From the NCBI RefSeq assembly GCF_002236805.1, contig NZ_NIQA01000005.1, forward strand, positions 1 to 64,000: a stretch of DNA of 64,000 nucleotides. The letters are read 5' to 3'. This DNA comes from Pusillimonas sp. T2 (GTDB lineage: Bacteria; Pseudomonadota; Gammaproteobacteria; Burkholderiales; Burkholderiaceae_B). This document shows positions 1 through 8,141 of the stretch, one piece after another (the first letter of the stretch is position 1; each line of letters starts with the position of its first letter). A model generated the notes under the pieces. It saw only the letters and a program-made list of their open reading frames with translations. It had not been told where the DNA came from and did no database searches. The position numbers and the translations under genes are program-made.

Positions 1-1
1 T

Positions 2-295
2 GGGGTTGGCCACACGCTTACATTTGACGACCGCGAGGGCGCAATAGAAATTGCCGGGAAGCATATGCGAATTGAACGTCGTTATTTAGAAAGGGCGTGG
101 GAAGACCATACAACTGATGAAGCGCTGCCCAGCGACTTGCGCCTTGAGCGGCGCTCTATCGAGACTGCCTTAAGCATGATGAAAAGAGACCGCGGTGTTC
201 GCGTGGCTCAAGATGCAAGCCCTGAAAAGTATGTTGATACAACATACTTGTACCAAGCTTATGAGCTTTTGGGTTTAAAAGCAGAAGCTATGTGA
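2..295 (+). CDS. ABC transporter substrate-binding protein, C-terminal part (partial)
   Basis: The reading frame is open from the left edge of the window with no stop, so this is the last 97 codons of a longer gene. The visible part is soluble and helical. It resembles the C-terminal lobe of SsuA/THI5-like (nitrate/taurine/pyrimidine type) periplasmic binding proteins: a repeated-helix segment, the pattern LPSDLRLERRSIE, then a final YLYQAYELLGL helix. An internal ATG at 65 exists, but it cuts into the conserved region and has no clear ribosome site. The gene faces the aldehyde dehydrogenase gene and shares a hairpin terminator with it. The ligand cannot be told from this fragment. Confidence 0.55.
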   Translation, partial: GVGHTLTFDDREGAIEIAGKHMRIERRYLERAWEDHTTDEALPSDLRLERRSIETALSMMKRDRGVRVAQDASPEKYVDTTYLYQAYELLGLKAEAM

Positions 296-328
296 TCTTC
301 AGGACTTATCCAACGTATAGTTTCAAAG

Positions 329-360
329 AAAAATATCCGGCAAAAATGCCGGATATTTTT
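329..360. terminator. bidirectional intrinsic terminator
   Basis: A perfect 14-bp stem (AAAAATATCCGGCA at 329-342 and its complement at 347-360) closes a four-base AAAA loop. T runs flank it in both directions. It lies between two convergent genes and touches the last base of the aldehyde dehydrogenase stop codon, so it probably ends transcription from both sides. Confidence 0.85.
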
Positions 361-1865
361 TAGTCGATCATCGACACATTTACATTTTTGAGTTGCGTGA
401 ACTCATACAGCTCTTCGAGACATTCCTCTTTGCCAATACCAGAGCGTTTGTAGCCCCCAAAGGGTGCTCCGATAAAGTGTGATGAGCAATCGTTGACCCA
501 GACATAGCCAGCTTGCACTTTAGCGGCCGCCCGGTGAGCAGTCACCAAGCTACGCGTCCAGATTGATGCAGTTAAGCCGAACTCGGTACTGTTTACATCG
601 TTGATAAGGGCGTCTTCATCATTCCATTTAAGTACAGAAAGTACAGGGCCAAATACCTCTTCTTGGGCAATGCGCATGTTTGGCGTGACGTTGGTGAAAA
701 CGGTGGGTTCTAAGAAATATCCGTCCTTGAGCGCCGGATCGTCGGGTTTTTTGCCGCCGCAAACCAGGGTTGCCCCCTCGGCTTTTGCAATTTCGATGTA
801 CTCGAGACTGCGTTGATATTGCGCAGGGCTTGCCAGGGCGCCCATAGTTGAGCTTAGGTTGGTTGCGATGCCTGGCTTGTGCTCTTGGTGAATCTTTTGA
901 ATGAGAGCCTCGACAAATTGGTCATGTAAGCTTTCATGAATGAATAGCCGACTGGTTGATCCGCAAGACTGGCCGCACCAGGTGAAGTTCATTCCACGCA
1001 CTGCTCCGCTTACGGCACGATCAAGGTTTGCATCCGGGTAAATGATCATTGCATTTTTACCCCCCAGTTCAAGTAGCGTGCGCTTCATGTCAGTGGCGGT
1101 TGCTCGCAGCACGGCCTGGCCTGCCTGTACGCTGCCAATTAGCCCTACTGCTGCAACTTCCGGATGGGCAACAAGAGCGGCGCCTGTATTGCGGTCGCCG
1201 ACGACGCAGTTTAGGACCCCTGCCGGAAAAATGTCTGCCAAAAGCTCCATCAACTTAATGGTGGATAAAGGCGCTTGCTCTGGCGGTTTGACAACGACCG
1301 TGTTGCCGGCGGCGAGTGGCGCTGCAATTTTGCCACCGGCAAACATAAAAGGGTGATTGAAGGGGAAAATGCGCGCAACTACACCCAGTGGCTCGCGCTG
1401 GGTGTAGTTCAAAGAGCCGTTGCCCGTAGGTATTGTTTCCCCCTTAACTTCAAGTACAAGGCCCGCAAAGTATTCGAGTTGGGTCGCGGCAATTTCTGCA
1501 TCGAAGATCATGGCCTTGACGGGATTACCACAGTCGGCGGCATCTAAAAGTGCCAAGTCTTCCGCATGCTCCCTGATTCGTGTGGCCGCCTTTCGCATAA
1601 GGCGCGCACGTTCAAGTGGCGGTGTGGTGCGCCACTTTTCGAAGGCGTTGCTTGCCGCTGTGACCGCCAAATCTACCTGCTGATCGCTTGCAATGGGTAG
1701 TGATGCAAGTAGTTTGCCGGTTGATGGGTTGATAGATTCGATAAAGCCATTGTCAGCCGAGAAATGCCATTCGCCCCCCCAATAATGTCCGAGCTGTGAC
1801 GGCATGATAGTTGGGACGCGGGAGGATAAATCTTCGTTGGTCAGGTTTGTTTTATGTTGTGTCAT
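360..1865 (-). CDS. NAD(P)-dependent aldehyde dehydrogenase (betaine-aldehyde dehydrogenase type)
   Basis: This 501-residue cytoplasmic protein of the ALDH superfamily oxidises an aldehyde to the carboxylic acid with NAD(P)+. The oxyanion Asn170 lies in FPFNHP, the general base Glu266 in LELGGK, and the nucleophile Cys301 in GQSCGS. EEVFGPVL and the C-terminal FGGYKRSGIG segment are also present, and the length is normal for the family. It is the last gene of a minus-strand operon (SDR, TRAP P-Q-M, ALDH) and starts 68 bases after the TRAP large permease gene ends. The context suggests that an imported carboxylate-type compound is oxidised stepwise, alcohol by the SDR and aldehyde by this enzyme. 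The substrate is unknown. Confidence 0.9.
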   Translation of the reverse strand: MTQHKTNLTNEDLSSRVPTIMPSQLGHYWGGEWHFSADNGFIESINPSTGKLLASLPIASDQQVDLAVTAASNAFEKWRTTPPLERARLMRKAATRIREHAEDLALLDAADCGNPVKAMIFDAEIAATQLEYFAGLVLEVKGETIPTGNGSLNYTQREPLGVVARIFPFNHPFMFAGGKIAAPLAAGNTVVVKPPEQAPLSTIKLMELLADIFPAGVLNCVVGDRNTGAALVAHPEVAAVGLIGSVQAGQAVLRATATDMKRTLLELGGKNAMIIYPDANLDRAVSGAVRGMNFTWCGQSCGSTSRLFIHESLHDQFVEALIQKIHQEHKPGIATNLSSTMGALASPAQYQRSLEYIEIAKAEGATLVCGGKKPDDPALKDGYFLEPTVFTNVTPNMRIAQEEVFGPVLSVLKWNDEDALINDVNSTEFGLTASIWTRSLVTAHRAAAKVQAGYVWVNDCSSHFIGAPFGGYKRSGIGKEECLEELYEFTQLKNVNVSMID

Positions 1866-1933
1866 GACGGTTGCTTCAGGCGGTTGGTATTAAGGTAGCG
1901 AAGAAAGTTTGCGTACTTTTTGTGCAATGCGAA

Positions 1934-3250
1934 TTAGCCGATAAGTCCCGGTAGCCAGGTGGCAACGCTAGGAACCAAAAATATGACGACTAGCATAAGC
2001 ACGCTGATTATTACGAATGGCATTGCCGACGCGAACACCTGGTTTATGGATATTGACGGCGGTACTACGCTTTTCATGGTGAAGAGCAATAATCCGAACG
2101 GTGGCGTCATGAGCCCCATTTGCATGGCAATTAGGAATAAAACGCCAAACCAGATTTGGTCGATGCCTGCAGTTAGTACTAAAGGCATAAAGAATGGCAG
2201 CGTAAGCAGCATCATGCTGATTTGATCAACGAAGCAGCCCAAAACAATTAACACCAGAATCATCATGATCAATAGTGTTGTCGTGCCAAGGCTCATTTCG
2301 CTGATCATCCCCAGGAACCCGTTGGTTGCGCCGGACATTCCCAATAGCTGTGAAAATGAGGTGGCTCCTACGATGATAAAAAGAATGATTCCCGACACAT
2401 GAACTGTGCCTTTCAGAGATGCAAGCAGGCTTGAGAGCGTTAGCGCGCGATAGGCTAACGCTAAGACGATGGTTGCCGCTGCACCTAATGCGGCCGCCTC
2501 TGTTGGTGTTGCTATGCCGCCGGTCATGGTGCCAATGACCACCGCGAAAATAGACATTAACGGCAAGACATACGTGACCAACGGCTTGTATTTTTCCCAC
2601 CCGGAATATCGGGTGCCCACGTCGTCGGTCGGCACCATTGATGGTGAGATTTTTGCGCGCAGAAGAATGTAAAGTACAAAAAGACAGGCAAGTGCCACGC
2701 CAGGCAAAATCCCGGCAAACAAGAGCTTTGTGATTGAAATGTTTGCGAGGCTACCAAAAAGAACGATTAGTGCAGATGGTGGTATCAGCATATCGACACC
2801 GCCAATCGCGATAATCGGCCCCATGGCCAGACTAGGATGATATTTTTTCTTGAGCATGACGGGCGTCATGGATCTGCCCAGCATAGCTGTAGTTGCGATT
2901 GTCGATCCTGAAACAGCCGAAAATGCTGTTCCTGCAACTACCGAAATGATTGGAAGGCGTGCTGGGACTCGGTAGATCAATCTATCGAAGCCGTCGATGA
3001 CTTTGAGTGCCAAGCCTGTTTGAAATAGCACTTCTCCCATTAATACAAAGAGAGGGATAGGTGTGAGTGAGAATGTAATGACCGAAGCAATTGAGTTGCG
3101 GGCCAATTGGTCAATGCCCGCAATGCCGCCCATGAACAGGAAGGCGCCAATAACATTCGAGGCCAGAAAAGCCATGGCGACGGGTAGGCCGATCAGCATT
3201 AAAAGTACGATCGTGCCCATCAGGAGAGCCAGGTTTGTCGTCCAGTCCAT
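1934..3250 (-). CDS. TRAP transporter large permease, DctM type
   Basis: This 438-residue integral membrane protein has about a dozen hydrophobic segments and DctM-family landmarks: SLTPIPLFVLMGEVLF, the SGSTIATTAMLG loop, and the GGVDMLIPPSALIVLFGSLA loop. It forms the sodium-coupled transport channel with the small permease encoded upstream and takes substrate from the DctP-type protein. The frame extends further upstream, but the ATG at 3250 (MDWTTN) is chosen. It follows an AAAGAGA ribosome site and matches the N terminus of the paralogue at 31721. Only 29 bases separate it from the small permease gene, so the two are co-transcribed. Confidence 0.92.
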   Translation of the reverse strand: MDWTTNLALLMGTIVLLMLIGLPVAMAFLASNVIGAFLFMGGIAGIDQLARNSIASVITFSLTPIPLFVLMGEVLFQTGLALKVIDGFDRLIYRVPARLPIISVVAGTAFSAVSGSTIATTAMLGRSMTPVMLKKKYHPSLAMGPIIAIGGVDMLIPPSALIVLFGSLANISITKLLFAGILPGVALACLFVLYILLRAKISPSMVPTDDVGTRYSGWEKYKPLVTYVLPLMSIFAVVIGTMTGGIATPTEAAALGAAATIVLALAYRALTLSSLLASLKGTVHVSGIILFIIVGATSFSQLLGMSGATNGFLGMISEMSLGTTTLLIMMILVLIVLGCFVDQISMMLLTLPFFMPLVLTAGIDQIWFGVLFLIAMQMGLMTPPFGLLLFTMKSVVPPSISINQVFASAMPFVIISVLMLVVIFLVPSVATWLPGLIG

Positions 3251-3279
3251 ATGTTTGTCTCTTTTTGATTTATCTGGCG

Positions 3280-3798
3280 TTACGCTACTGACGTGGCTTC
3301 TGCCCGCAGGGTTCTGGTGCCCGTCAATAACCGATGAATTCGGAAGAGGAACTCGATGGCGAGAATAAAAAACATGGCCGCCGCGGGCGCCAGCACCCAC
3401 CATTCTGGAAATACCAAAATTTTCAAGACAAGCGAACCACTGTCTGCGCTGGCGGTAACCGCGCGTATGCTTGATACGGTCAAGACAAAGGCTGTTGCGG
3501 CGCCGATGATGTCGGCGACTAATTCGGTCGCCCAGGCGGCTTTAGATGGAATCGCTCGTAAGAGCATGTCCATGCGGACGTGTTTGCCCTCGCGCAGCAG
3601 CCAAGGAGCAGCTAAAAAAGTGGATAAGTAGAGTGTATATTCGGCGACCTCAGGCGACCAGGGGATGTTGCCCCATTTCATCGCCCGAGTCCCTACGTCG
3701 GCGCAGATCACGACAACCATGATTATGATGAGTAGACAAGCAACTAATGCAAGTCCATTGAGAAGCTTTTCCCAATAATGATCGATTTGATCCAGCAT
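3280..3798 (-). CDS. TRAP transporter small permease, DctQ type
   Basis: This 172-residue membrane protein has four predicted transmembrane segments. It carries the EVAEYTLYLSTFLAAPWLLREGKHVRMDM pattern, of which AAPWLL..KHVRMD is the usual DctQ signature, and a FPEWW motif before the last helix. DctQ proteins partner DctM in the membrane and help dock the binding protein. The gene lies between the DctP and DctM genes with short gaps (36 and 29 bases). The FPEWW motif recurs in the second small permease at 31194, supporting a paralogous pair of systems. Confidence 0.9.
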   Translation of the reverse strand: MLDQIDHYWEKLLNGLALVACLLIIIMVVVICADVGTRAMKWGNIPWSPEVAEYTLYLSTFLAAPWLLREGKHVRMDMLLRAIPSKAAWATELVADIIGAATAFVLTVSSIRAVTASADSGSLVLKILVFPEWWVLAPAAAMFFILAIEFLFRIHRLLTGTRTLRAEATSVA

Positions 3799-3834
3799 GC
3801 TTTAAGTCCTCAAGCTCATGGTTGCCGACCGGCG

Positions 3835-4806
3835 TTATTTCGTTACTAGATCGCGGAGTTTTTGGCCATGATCCGGGCTTCGCGAAATAATGCTGGCCCA
3901 AATGGTGTTGTTTGCTTTTTCTACGTAAGCCGCGCTTTCTTTGGCGTCAAAACTAATGGTTTCGATACCTGCAGCCGCTTGACGTTTTTTCTCCTCTTCC
4001 CACATTTTTGCATTGTCGAGGTTAAGGTCTTCCATCCAGCGTGCAGCGTTATTCAGAATTTCCTTTTGTTTGTCGTTGAGCTTGTTCCAGGTGTTTGCGT
4101 TTATTAGTACACCAACCTCTGTGTTGTAAAAACCAGGCTCAACACGATATTTGGTTTGTTCCTGAAGACTGAGGTCGAAAATGCCCGATACAGGCCAGCC
4201 GTACCCGTCGACGACCCCCCGTTCGAGTGCTGTGTAAAGCTCGCCAGGGGCGATAGTTAACACCGAGCCTCCCAATGATTCAAAGAATGAGCGATAGATT
4301 GGGATGCCGCGCAGTCGCAATCCTTTCAGATCTGGCGAAGAGATCGATTTTTTCAGGAAAAGGTGATAGGGCATTTGATCAATGGCGCGACCAAGATATC
4401 GTGCATTGAGTTTCTCTCCCCAGATTTTGTTGATGTAGTCGTAAGCACCGTTTTTGTGCCATTCCTGGACGGGTACCGTGCTGACCGACAGCGCATCTGA
4501 TTCGGGGAGCAGGTTCGTGTAGAAATTGCCGGTGACGTTTGCCATATCGATAACGCCAGCTTTGATTGCGTTGCCGACTTCGAATGGGGGCATTACTTTT
4601 GCCCCGCCGCCCAGATATTGAATCTGTATGTCGCCTTTTCCGTCTTCGTTCACCTTCTTGACAAACTTCTCGAAGTTTTGCGAGAAGAAGTTGCCTTCAG
4701 GCCATGCACTCACAGCCCGAATAGTAATTTGTTCGGCTTGGGCTGAAGTGCTCATTGCGAGTGTTATGGATGCTGCTGCCAGCAGAAATCGCTTGGTAAG
4801 TGTCAT
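3835..4806 (-). CDS. TRAP transporter substrate-binding protein, DctP type
   Basis: This 323-residue periplasmic binding protein begins with a classic signal peptide (MTLTKRF, a hydrophobic stretch, then cleavage near AQA-EQ). Family landmarks are MPPFEVGNAIKAGVIDMAN and GELYTALERGVVDGYGWP; the conserved Arg that clamps carboxylate ligands is expected near LRLRGIPIYR. The ATG at 4806 is chosen over an upstream in-frame one because the signal peptide starts there and a GGAG site precedes it. It is clearly paralogous to the DctP-type protein at 33058. The ligand is probably an organic acid, possibly aromatic, but the sequence does not fix it. Confidence 0.92.
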   Translation of the reverse strand: MTLTKRFLLAAASITLAMSTSAQAEQITIRAVSAWPEGNFFSQNFEKFVKKVNEDGKGDIQIQYLGGGAKVMPPFEVGNAIKAGVIDMANVTGNFYTNLLPESDALSVSTVPVQEWHKNGAYDYINKIWGEKLNARYLGRAIDQMPYHLFLKKSISSPDLKGLRLRGIPIYRSFFESLGGSVLTIAPGELYTALERGVVDGYGWPVSGIFDLSLQEQTKYRVEPGFYNTEVGVLINANTWNKLNDKQKEILNNAARWMEDLNLDNAKMWEEEKKRQAAAGIETISFDAKESAAYVEKANNTIWASIISRSPDHGQKLRDLVTK

Positions 4807-4891
4807 GATTGTCTCCTCTGGTTTTTGGGGGGGCTGCGTATTTATGTATTTTGTGAAAGGCGAGCGCTGCAACAATACTGCTGAGCCCTTG

Positions 4892-5656
4892 TTACAGGAA
4901 GGTCAGCCCGCCGTCTACGATTAATGACTGACCCGTAATAAAGCGGCTATCTTCCGATGCCAGGAATACGGCGACGCCAGTCAAGTCTTCGGGGTTCTCT
5001 TCCCTGGGTATAGAGCGCATCGCTATTTGCGCTTGTTTTTGCGCCGCCGTTACCGTTTCCCTCGAGATTTCCGTATCGGTTGCGCCCGGCAATATGGCGT
5101 TGACAGTAATGCCGTCGCGTCCAAGTTCTTTAGCCATAGAGCGGGTCATGCCTATAACTGCAGCTTTGGATGTCGTGTAGTGAAGATAATGCGGCCGGCC
5201 CATTGTTACTGCTGCGGACGAAATGTTGATGATGCGGCCCCAATTGTTTTTGCGCATTGTCGGCAGGAACGCTTTAACCATTAGCAGAGTGCCAGTGATG
5301 TTGACGTGCAGTACTTTTGTCCACTCGTCCATTGGGATTTCTTCGAAAGGCCGCATTTTGAGCGTCGAGAAAATGGCCGCATTGTTGATCAGGATGTCGG
5401 CCTGCCCATATGCCTCTAAGACTTTTTGATGCGCGTTTTGAACCGAGGACTCATTGCCGATATCGACGGCGACTGAAATGCATTGCCCGCCATTGGCCTG
5501 GACTTCGGCGGCGACATTGGCAACGCCTTCTGTGTTGATGTCTAACGCCGCAACTTTGTAGCCCAATGCCCCAAATCTATGAGCATAAGCCCGCCCAATG
5601 CCCTGCGCTGCGCCTGAGATTACTACAACGCGCTGTACCGAACTGCTCGTTTCCAT
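4892..5656 (-). CDS. SDR-family NAD(P)-dependent dehydrogenase
   Basis: This 254-residue classical short-chain dehydrogenase/reductase has the dinucleotide motif GAAQGIG (15-21), NNAA (91-94), Asn119, catalytic Ser147, and Tyr160-xxx-Lys164. The Asp at 39 (ALDIN) favours NAD(H) over NADP(H). It probably oxidises a secondary alcohol. It is the first gene of the minus-strand operon that goes on to the TRAP importer and aldehyde dehydrogenase, and it is divergent from the citrate-synthase-like regulator at 5778. The start codon is the ATG at 5656. The substrate is not identifiable from sequence alone. Confidence 0.88.
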   Translation of the reverse strand: METSSSVQRVVVISGAAQGIGRAYAHRFGALGYKVAALDINTEGVANVAAEVQANGGQCISVAVDIGNESSVQNAHQKVLEAYGQADILINNAAIFSTLKMRPFEEIPMDEWTKVLHVNITGTLLMVKAFLPTMRKNNWGRIINISSAAVTMGRPHYLHYTTSKAAVIGMTRSMAKELGRDGITVNAILPGATDTEISRETVTAAQKQAQIAMRSIPREENPEDLTGVAVFLASEDSRFITGQSLIVDGGLTFL

Positions 5657-5700
5657 TCTTGTCTCCGTTTAACTAGCTGATACTGGACTTTCTTGTGTAT

Positions 5701-5760
5701 TTGAATGTAGTCTATCGATCAGTAAACATTGATTCAATCTCGATTCAACAATCGATCAAT
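5701..5760. promoter_or_regulatory. repeat-rich divergent control region
   Basis: The 121-base gap between the divergent SDR and citrate-synthase-like genes holds nested repeats. ATCGATCA occurs at 5714-5721 and 5751-5758, and GATTCAA occurs at 5731-5737 and 5742-5748, 11 bases (one helical turn) apart. ATTGATTCAAT at 5728-5738 is nearly palindromic. Paired repeats at helical spacing are typical of operators. The likely ligand is the helix-turn-helix protein encoded at 5778, which is an inference. Confidence 0.55.
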
Positions 5761-5777
5761 ATAAATACCTAGGACGT

Positions 5778-7058
5778 ATGCCAGAAACGAAAAACCCCAT
5801 TTCTCCCGATAGCCTGCAGGACTCAGAGCTCTTGAGCGCAAAGCAGGCTTGCGAGGTGCTTGGCGTCAAGCCTGCAACGCTTTATACGTATGTCAGCCGT
5901 GGGAAATTACATCCGGTAGGGCAGTCGACGGGGCGTGAGAGCCTTTACTTGCGTCAGGATGTCCTTGGGTTGAAAGCGCGCAGCGAGTCTCGCCTGGGTC
6001 ACGGGGCGGTAGCGGCCAGCGCGATGCGTTGGGGGCAGCCGGTTATTAATACAAGCATTACCGAGATTACGAGCCGGGGGCCAAAATACCGTGGGTACTT
6101 GGCAACCGAGTTGGCGACGTACCCAGGCGCATTTGAAGGTGTTGCCGAGTTGCTTTGGTCCGGGGTGCTTCCAAGCGGTCGGCATACTTGGCCCGTCGAG
6201 CCGATGGATATCGATGTTCAGGGGGCACTTGACGGCATGCATATCGAGCGTATGCCTAGTTTGCGCATGATGCGGGTGCTTGCTATTGCAGCCACCTCTA
6301 TGGGGGGTGGGACGCTGGCCGAGGAGCTCCGAAGCGGGTCTTTAACAAGTTACTCGCGTCAACTGATCTTTGCTTTTGTGGGTTGCTGCGGCATTCTAGG
6401 GATAAAGAAAAAATTTCACGAACCAGTTGGCGAGCAGCCGATTGCTGCGCACATTGTTGATGCGTTGGGCATGCCCGCAGATCCGCTCTTGGTCGATGCG
6501 ATCAATGCGGCGTTGATTGTCGGGGCTGATCACGAGCTTTCACCTGCGACATTCACGGCACGTATTGCCGCTTCGGTCGGCGCTGGTTTGCATGCTTGCG
6601 TTGTTGCAGCCTTGGCAACCCAAGTTGGAAGTACGCTCGGCGGGGGCTGTGACCAAGCGGATCAATTGCTTCGGGGCTTTGCGTCGCAGGCCCAGATTCG
6701 CGTCCGAGTAGACGAGGCCGATCGTCATCGCGAAAGGCTGCCGGGTTTTGCGTTGTCTTTATACCCTGAAGGAGACCCTCGCGCTGTTTTGTTGATTGAG
6801 CTTGCGAAGAAACTAGGAAAGCAGTCCAGGCAGTCAGAGTTGGCTTTTCGGTTTATCGAGGATGTTCAGAGTCGCCTTGGTATACATCCGAACATCGAAG
6901 TGGGGCTGGCGATGTTGTGTCTGGCCGGAGGCTTGCCCGAACGCACGGCTGGGGCGCTATGGGGAATAGGTCGATCGGCAGGATGGATTGCTCATGTTCT
7001 TGAGCAACGCCTGGCGGGCTTTGTATTACGGCCGCGTGGCAATTACGCGGCACGCTAA
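5778..7058 (+). CDS. helix-turn-helix/citrate-synthase-fold fusion, probable pseudoenzyme regulator
   Basis: In this 426-residue protein, residues 18-66 form a MerR/excisionase-like helix-turn-helix (LSAKQACEVLGVKPATLYTYV). Residues ~75-426 match the citrate synthase fold. By alignment to pig citrate synthase, oxaloacetate-binding residues are kept: His238 as His252 in ADHE, Arg329 as Arg335 in DPRA, Arg401 as Arg399 and Arg421 as Arg420. All three catalytic residues are lost: His274 is Gly288 in STLGGG, His320 is Leu326 in GFALSLY, and Asp375 is Glu374 in HPNIE. HTH-citrate synthase fusions are known in Proteobacteria. This member looks like a ligand sensor controlling the divergent SDR-TRAP-ALDH operon (inference). 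Confidence 0.8.
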   Translation: MPETKNPISPDSLQDSELLSAKQACEVLGVKPATLYTYVSRGKLHPVGQSTGRESLYLRQDVLGLKARSESRLGHGAVAASAMRWGQPVINTSITEITSRGPKYRGYLATELATYPGAFEGVAELLWSGVLPSGRHTWPVEPMDIDVQGALDGMHIERMPSLRMMRVLAIAATSMGGGTLAEELRSGSLTSYSRQLIFAFVGCCGILGIKKKFHEPVGEQPIAAHIVDALGMPADPLLVDAINAALIVGADHELSPATFTARIAASVGAGLHACVVAALATQVGSTLGGGCDQADQLLRGFASQAQIRVRVDEADRHRERLPGFALSLYPEGDPRAVLLIELAKKLGKQSRQSELAFRFIEDVQSRLGIHPNIEVGLAMLCLAGGLPERTAGALWGIGRSAGWIAHVLEQRLAGFVLRPRGNYAAR

Positions 7059-7106
7059 GATTTGTGGCGAGGCCGGGGAATGGAAGTTACCCGACCTCAT
7101 GCTGAC

Positions 7107-8096
7107 TTAAATCTTGACGGTTTCGTATGTGGCGGGATGGAAAATTTCATCGACACTCATTAAGCGTGCCGAAAGCCCTTGTTTGTGATGATGGTGGACG
7201 AAGGCCTCGAGTGTTTTCCTGTTCCGATCAACCCCATATGACCAATAGTCTTCGCCCATGAGTGCTTTCGCGGCTTTCAGCTGTTCTTCTACGAAGGGAA
7301 GCGTGACTTTTGTCGCAGACGTGTCAGCCAGCTTTTCAAGAGCGAAGCGTTTTGCTTGTTCAAACGCCTTATAGACCGCATTCGCTAGCCAGGGGTGCTG
7401 CTCTAGCAGGGTTTTGCGGATGCCTACGACATGCATAATTGGGTAAATGCCCGTTCGTTTGAAGTAGTCTTTTGCCGTTGCTGTGGGGTCAGGGAATAGC
7501 CAGCCAACGTTTGGATTTGTTGCGGCGCTGCCTGCGGGCGGTCGAGGTCCAATGAAGCCGTCGATGTCGCCTCGGCTTATCATTTCTGAAATGGTTTCGC
7601 CCTCGGGTGCGTTCTCAAGCCGAATGTCGTTTGGCAGTTGGAGTTTGATTTTCTCAGGCCGACCTGGCTCTGTAATACCGCCCCTTACCCAGGTTACGCT
7701 TGAAGGCGTCACGCCGTAATCATCTTCAAGAATTGCTCGCGCCCATACGTTAGCTGTAAGTTGGTACTCTGGCAGGCCAATGCGCCGGCCGCGCAGGTCT
7801 TCGGGTCGCTTGATTCGGTCGGTGCGAACGTAAATTGAGGTATGACGAAAGGCACGTGAAAGAAATACCGGAATGGCAACATAAGCATTTTGCCCTTGTG
7901 AGGCTTTCACCAGATAGCTAGAGAACGACATTTCCGCAATATCAAACTCAGTGTTCCGGAAGGCCCGAAAAAATATCTCTTCCGGTGACAGTGTCATGTA
8001 GACCGGATCGACGCCATCAATCAGCGCATTGCCGTCCAGCAGTGCTCTGGTGCGGTCGTAGTCACCCATAGCGATAGAAAGTTGTAGTCGTGCCAA
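7107..8096 (-). CDS. pht5: 4,5-dihydroxyphthalate decarboxylase (Pht5-like)
   Basis: This 329-residue cytoplasmic protein matches the 4,5-dihydroxyphthalate decarboxylase family, which has a periplasmic-binding-protein-like fold without a signal peptide. Recognisable segments are the N-terminal GDYDRTRALLDG, SPEEIFFRAFRNTEFDIAEMS and LRGRRIGLPEY. The enzyme would convert 4,5-dihydroxyphthalate to protocatechuate and CO2. TTG at 8096 is the chosen start, because a GGAG site sits six bases upstream and the nearby ATG at 8101 is out of frame. It follows the Rieske dioxygenase gene by 45 bases in the same operon, so both act in the phthalate 4,5-route. Substrate preference is inferred from context and family. 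Confidence 0.82.
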   Translation of the reverse strand: MARLQLSIAMGDYDRTRALLDGNALIDGVDPVYMTLSPEEIFFRAFRNTEFDIAEMSFSSYLVKASQGQNAYVAIPVFLSRAFRHTSIYVRTDRIKRPEDLRGRRIGLPEYQLTANVWARAILEDDYGVTPSSVTWVRGGITEPGRPEKIKLQLPNDIRLENAPEGETISEMISRGDIDGFIGPRPPAGSAATNPNVGWLFPDPTATAKDYFKRTGIYPIMHVVGIRKTLLEQHPWLANAVYKAFEQAKRFALEKLADTSATKVTLPFVEEQLKAAKALMGEDYWSYGVDRNRKTLEAFVHHHHKQGLSARLMSVDEIFHPATYETVKI

Positions 8097-8141
8097 TTCA
8101 TGCTCCTGTATTAGTTCTACGTAAATTTGGGTCGTGGGCAG

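Noticed and set aside
2226-2600. Long open frame of 124 codons on the minus strand inside the TRAP large permease gene
   Set aside because: Translation is rich in His/Arg/Ser with no family resemblance, while the overlapping frame encodes a clear DctM protein.
7070-7099. Possible terminator hairpin between the citrate-synthase-like and Pht5-like genes
   Set aside because: A nine-base stem has an internal mismatch and a 12-base loop, and there is no T run, so it is too weak to call.
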